A DNA stretch of 7,918 nt from the NCBI GenBank assembly GCA_016199405.1, contig JACQGS010000266.1, positions 1 to 7,918 of the forward strand, given 5' to 3'. Both the position numbers and the translations under genes were made by a program. This DNA comes from Chloroflexota bacterium. Its GTDB lineage: Bacteria; Chloroflexota; Anaerolineae; UBA4142. Below, piece after piece: positions 5,288-7,918 of this stretch. Under the pieces are notes generated by a model that was not told the DNA's origin, made no database searches, and was given only the letters and a program-made list of their open reading frames with translations. Position 1 is the first letter of the stretch, and each line of letters starts with the position of its first letter.

Positions 5288-5296
5288 CTCATTCAT

Positions 5297-6361
5297 TTAT
5301 TCTTCGGCTTCGTCTTCGTCGTCTTCCGGGTCGTCTTTCTCGCGATCGTGATCCACGAGCAGCGCGGCGCCATTCATGCCGGCTTTTTCGCGGATCTTTT
5401 TATCCAAACTGGAGGTCACTTCGGCATTTTGCCGCAAGTATTCGCGCGCGTTCTCGCGACCCTGTCCCATGCGCGTCCCGTCAATCGAATAGAACGCGCC
5501 TTTTTTGTCAATGAGGTTCATTTCGACGCCGAGGTCAAGCAGATCGCCTTCGCGCGAGATGCCTTGATTGTGCAAAATGTCGAATTCGGCTTTGCGAAAC
5601 GGCGGCGCGACTTTATTTTTCTTGACGCGCACACGCGTGCGGTTGCCGATCACGTCCTCACCGCTTTTGATCGCATCGGTCGGGCGCACATCCATGCGGA
5701 TCGACGCGTAGAATTTCAGCGCCATGCCGCCCGTCGTCGTTTCCGGATTACCAAACATGATTCCGATTTTTTGGCGCAATTGATTCGTGAAAATCACGGA
5801 GGTATTCGAGCGTTTGATCGCGCCGGAAAGTTTGCGCAACGCTTGGCTCATCAAGCGCGCTTGCAAACCCATATGCGAATCGCCCATCTCGCCTTCGATT
5901 TCCGCACGCGGCACAAGCGCCGCAACGGAATCAATCACGACAATATCCACCGCGCCGGACCGCACCAACGCTTCCGCGATTTCCAACGCTTGCTCGCCGG
6001 TATCCGGCTGCGAAATTAACAGCTCGTCTACATTGACGCCGCATTTCGCCGCATACGCCGGATCGAGCGCGTGTTCCACGTCAATGAATGCGGCGACGCC
6101 GCCGAGTTTTTGCGCTTCGGCAATAATGTGTTGGCAGATCGTTGTCTTGCCGGAGGCTTCGGGACCGTAAATCTCGGTGATGCGGCCGCGCGGAATGCCG
6201 CCGATGCCGAGCGCGAGGTCAAGCGAAATCGAACCGGTGGGGATCGCTTCGACTTTCATGTTCGTCGCTTCGCCGAGTTTCATGATGGCGCCTTCGCCGA
6301 ATCTTTTCTTCAGCGTCGCGAGCGTCGTCTCAAGTGATTTGGCTTTGCCGCTGTCTGACAT
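5297..6361 (-). CDS. recA: Recombinase RecA
   Basis: This 354-residue protein has all RecA landmarks: Walker A GPEASGKT (66-73), the catalytic glutamate in DVEHALDP (Glu96), Walker B VVIDSVAAL (141-149), and loop L1 EIEGEMGDSHMG (154-165). Loop L2 begins after TNQLRQKIG, with the sensor Gln194 and NPETTTGG (205-212). The acidic tail ends DDPEDDEDEAEE, as is usual for the regulatory C-terminus. RecA forms ATP-dependent filaments on single-stranded DNA, drives homologous pairing and triggers LexA self-cleavage. The start is supported by AGAGGAG 8 nt upstream. A consensus promoter with a LexA-type box lies about 150 bp upstream, so the gene is very probably SOS-inducible. recX lies downstream across a long gap with a terminator. 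Confidence 0.99.
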   Translation of the reverse strand: MSDSGKAKSLETTLATLKKRFGEGAIMKLGEATNMKVEAIPTGSISLDLALGIGGIPRGRITEIYGPEASGKTTICQHIIAEAQKLGGVAAFIDVEHALDPAYAAKCGVNVDELLISQPDTGEQALEIAEALVRSGAVDIVVIDSVAALVPRAEIEGEMGDSHMGLQARLMSQALRKLSGAIKRSNTSVIFTNQLRQKIGIMFGNPETTTGGMALKFYASIRMDVRPTDAIKSGEDVIGNRTRVRVKKNKVAPPFRKAEFDILHNQGISREGDLLDLGVEMNLIDKKGAFYSIDGTRMGQGRENAREYLRQNAEVTSSLDKKIREKAGMNGAALLVDHDREKDDPEDDEDEAEE

Positions 6362-6414
6362 AAGTGGTGCTCCTCTGTGAGCGCCCGTTCAATCGAGCCG
6401 AGTGTAATACAAGA

Positions 6415-6443
6415 CCAAGGAAAACGCAAGCCGTTGTCCTTGG
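6415..6443 (-). promoter_or_regulatory. Hairpin in the recA 5' leader
   Basis: CCAAGGA (6415-6421) pairs with TCCTTGG (6437-6443), and an inner AACG/CGTT helix closes a 5-nt loop with one mismatch between the helices. It sits midway in the roughly 150-nt leader between the predicted start site and recA. No T-tract follows, so attenuation is unlikely. It may affect message stability. Confidence 0.4.
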
Positions 6444-6519
6444 CAATCCACTCGCGCCGCGAACGGTGCGCAAGGATGAAAGTTTTTTAGCATCGGCACG
6501 CGTCTGCCAATGTGCGCGC

Positions 6520-6548
6520 ATTATAACAGAACAACTGTTCGGAGTCAA
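6520..6548 (-). promoter_or_regulatory. recA promoter, near-consensus sigma-70 type
   Basis: On the minus strand TTGACT (6548-6543) and TATAAT (6525-6520) are separated by exactly 17 bp. The predicted transcription start is near 6513, giving a leader of about 150 nt before recA. Confidence 0.88.
6529..6540. promoter_or_regulatory. LexA (SOS) box in the recA promoter
   Basis: GAAC-AACT-GTTC is the GAAC-N4-GTTC core recognised by Gram-positive-type LexA. It lies between the -35 and -10 boxes, where a bound repressor would block RNA polymerase. The outer bases (CGAAC on the minus strand) fit the Bacillus consensus on one side only. No lexA gene is present in the window. Confidence 0.82.
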
Positions 6549-6581
6549 GCGCAAAAAAAGTGTGTTAGCGCAAAAAAAGTG
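6549..6581. repeat. Direct repeat with phased A7 tracts upstream of the recA promoter
   Basis: GCGCAAAAAAAGTG occurs at 6549-6562 and again at 6568-6581, a period of 19 bp or nearly two helical turns. The A7 tracts fall at about -40 to -46 and -59 to -65 from the predicted recA start, in the position of an UP element or intrinsic bend. Confidence 0.7.
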
Positions 6582-6586
6582 CGACG

Positions 6587-6610
6587 CATCCTGAGCTTAG
6601 TCGAAGAAGG
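6587..6610. repeat. Dispersed repeat of the CATCCTGAGCTT-GTCGAAG type
   Basis: CATCCTGAGCTTAGTCGAAG closely resembles a short sequence scattered through intergenic regions of many bacterial genomes. It lies between the peptidase gene and the recA promoter. Recognition is from memory of such repeats; only one clear copy is in the window. Confidence 0.4.
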
Positions 6611-6721
6611 TCGCCCCACGAAATTTTTTGTCCCTCAGCGTGATTCCCCGTCGAAGATCATTTTGAGGACCGATCCGGAAAAAGGTTCACTCGATTTTTC
6701 CGCGCATCGTCGGTGATTTGT
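6611..6721. other. Intergenic segment after the signal peptidase gene
   Basis: CGGAAAAA (6676-6683) and TTTTTCCG (6695-6702) can form an 8-bp hairpin with an 11-nt loop shortly after the peptidase stop codon. No T-tract follows on the minus strand, so termination is uncertain. The recA promoter lies farther along and no gene is visible here. Confidence 0.4.
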
Positions 6722-7576
6722 TTACGTGGATGCCGAAAGCGCTGAGCCATCTTTCTTCAGCCATTCGCGCGCACTCAAAGCGAGCATTGCGAGAATGGGA
6801 AGCACGATCAAGAACACAATCCCCATGGGACTGCTGGCGAACGAAATGATATAGCCGATCCCGGGCAAACTTAGATTCACGGTCCACGCGGTTGCCGGCA
6901 GGGAAATTTCCGCGGGATCCGGCGCGTTGTTCGCGTCGCCTTTGGTCGTGTAATAGAGCGCGCCGTTTTTCTCGCGGATGTTAAAGATGCGGTGAATCAC
7001 CGGCACTTGCGCCTCCGCGTTCGGCGAAAAAATAATCACATCGCCGACGCGCAGTGATTTCGACGGCACCGGCTGCGCGATCACGACCGCGCCTTTGGAA
7101 ATCGCCGGTTCCATACTGCCGCTCAACACGACGAGCGTGCGATTGCCGACGAACATCGGCACGACCGCAATCGCGACGACGATAAACAGCAGCGCGGCGA
7201 TAGCCAAAATCGCAACGCGCGCGAATGCGGCGAGGCGCGGCAGGCGGCGTGGTTGCGCGATCATGCGTGGAATGATCGCAGACTTATTTTTTGCCGGCGC
7301 GGGCGAAAGCGTTTTGCGCGCGATCGCGCTGGAGCCGACACGCGATATCGCGGGGACAGATGGAATCGTCGCTACTGCTCCGTTCGGGTTGAGCGCTTGC
7401 GCGCGTTTAATCGCCCACGATTTTTCTGCCGACGATTCCGCGACGCGGCTGAGCCACAGCCAGCCCTGTTCGTCTTTGGAATGATAACGCACATAACCGC
7501 GCAAAAGTTCACGCGCGCGCCGCAGATCGTTCTGTTCCGAGGCTACAATCGCGAGGTTGAGCCAGGTTGTGTCCAT
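6722..7576 (-). CDS. SipW-like signal peptidase I with N-terminal TPR-like domain
   Basis: This 284-residue protein joins two parts. Residues 1-64 are helical and TPR-like (LNLAIVASEQNDLRRARELL, then GWLWLSRVAE and AIKRAQALNPN). A basic proline-rich linker follows (about 65-115). The rest is a membrane signal peptidase of the archaeal/ER/SipW class: a transmembrane helix (about 118-140), SGSMEP with catalytic Ser154, GDVIIFSP (178-185), VIHRI with His195 in place of the usual lysine, TKGDANNAPDP with Asp214 and Asp220, and a second membrane segment (about 241-267). SipW, the Bacillus member of this class, cleaves TasA and TapA. The N-terminal domain should be cytoplasmic because it precedes the first membrane helix. 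A TATAAT box 9 nt before the ATG implies an almost leaderless message. The TasA-like protein in this window is a candidate substrate, by inference. Confidence 0.88.
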   Translation of the reverse strand: MDTTWLNLAIVASEQNDLRRARELLRGYVRYHSKDEQGWLWLSRVAESSAEKSWAIKRAQALNPNGAVATIPSVPAISRVGSSAIARKTLSPAPAKNKSAIIPRMIAQPRRLPRLAAFARVAILAIAALLFIVVAIAVVPMFVGNRTLVVLSGSMEPAISKGAVVIAQPVPSKSLRVGDVIIFSPNAEAQVPVIHRIFNIREKNGALYYTTKGDANNAPDPAEISLPATAWTVNLSLPGIGYIISFASSPMGIVFLIVLPILAMLALSAREWLKKDGSALSAST

Positions 7577-7585
7577 ATATGAATC

Positions 7586-7591
7586 ATTATA
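7586..7591 (-). promoter_or_regulatory. -10 box of the signal peptidase gene, leaderless start
   Basis: TATAAT on the minus strand ends 9 nt before the ATG at 7576, so transcription should start at or a few bases before the start codon. No Shine-Dalgarno is present, in keeping with leaderless translation. The -35 position holds TCCGGA, which is not consensus. Confidence 0.6.
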
Positions 7592-7598
7592 GAACGGA

Positions 7599-7616
7599 AA
7601 TCCGGAATTCCGGATT
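7599..7616. promoter_or_regulatory. 18-bp perfect palindrome over the -35 region of the signal peptidase gene
   Basis: AATCCGGAATTCCGGATT is identical on both strands and covers the expected -35 element. This is the layout of a dimeric regulator site, whether a repressor covering -35 or an activator replacing it. No matching regulator is encoded in the window. Confidence 0.55.
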
Positions 7617-7918
7617 ACCGCATCGTGACATTTTGTTTACAAAAGGATGATAGCCGCAAGGATAGCGAGATGGTTTCCGGCAGTCAGGGTGGAGCAAATT
7701 ACGGCAATAATGTAACATCCGAGTACTTGAAGGACAATCGCCCGGTGGTCAGGCAGACTGCGGTACCAGCGAAAACATGCAAATCCCTTCCCTTACACTG
7801 TAGTTTCGTGTGAATTCCGAACCAGTTTTTTGAATTTGCTGGCACAAGATATTGTGGTTCATTGTCCAGACACCCAACATATAGTGGCAACCAGATGCGT
7901 CGTGTCCGAATTGTTGCC
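7617..7918. other. Right-end segment with no recognised gene
   Basis: Only short frames occur and none resembles a known family. Composition is closer to balanced than in the coding regions. CCGGCAGTC (7677-7685) can pair with GACTGCGG (7756-7763) with one bulge, and GGCAAC/GTTGCC (7886-7918) closes near the window edge. No tRNA, riboswitch core or terminator could be identified by eye. Confidence 0.4.

Noticed and set aside
4791..5296. tmRNA, RNase P, SRP or 6S RNA in the recA-recX gap
   Set aside because: None of the hallmark sequences, such as a tRNA-like CCA end with T-arm, a tag frame ending in ALAA, or the RNase P core, was found on either strand.

Overview
The window looks like a chromosomal segment from a moderately GC-rich bacterium, most likely a Chloroflexota member of the Anaerolineae type. 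This placement is inference. It rests on a recA-recX-rny-spoVS run, a histidine-type (SipW-like) signal peptidase with an N-terminal helical TPR-like extension, a Gram-positive-style SOS box, and dispersed GTGAC-type and GGGCGAGGC-type intergenic repeats. No marker gene settles the phylum.

Layout from left to right. Positions 1-300 hold a cyclic-di-GMP-I (GEMM-I) riboswitch on the + strand, followed by a strong intrinsic terminator and a well-spaced ribosome binding site. It controls a 182-residue secreted protein of the TasA/camelysin (biofilm fibre) type at 301-849. A 16-bp perfect hairpin at 865-900 separates this unit from a convergent minus-strand cluster. Read in its own direction from the right, that cluster is: TPR-fused SipW-like signal peptidase (7576-6722), recA (6361-5297), recX (4684-4055), rny (4017-2488), spoVS (2218-1889) and a PHP phosphoesterase (1851-1003).

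The recA promoter is unusually legible. It has TTGACT and TATAAT with 17 bp between them, a GAAC-N4-GTTC LexA-type box inside the spacer, and two copies of an A7 repeat 19 bp apart just upstream. The roughly 610-bp recA-recX gap holds no convincing ordinary gene. It does hold a near-perfect intrinsic terminator before recX, a possible 28-residue hydrophobic peptide with an SD-like AAGGAG, and inverted repeats that could fold as a three-way junction. recX therefore seems to be reached only by reading through the terminator.

Two themes run together. One is the DNA repair and RNA turnover core (recA, recX, rny, spoVS, PHP phosphoesterase). The other is a c-di-GMP-gated secreted TasA-like protein and a SipW-like peptidase that could mature it, lying on either side of the core. 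In Bacillus subtilis, rny-ymdB-spoVS is contiguous, RNase Y and YmdB influence the tapA-sipW-tasA biofilm operon, and SipW processes TasA. Here ymdB is missing from between rny and spoVS. That the flanking genes form one matrix system is a hypothesis; the riboswitch, the peptidase and the TasA signature are read from the sequence.
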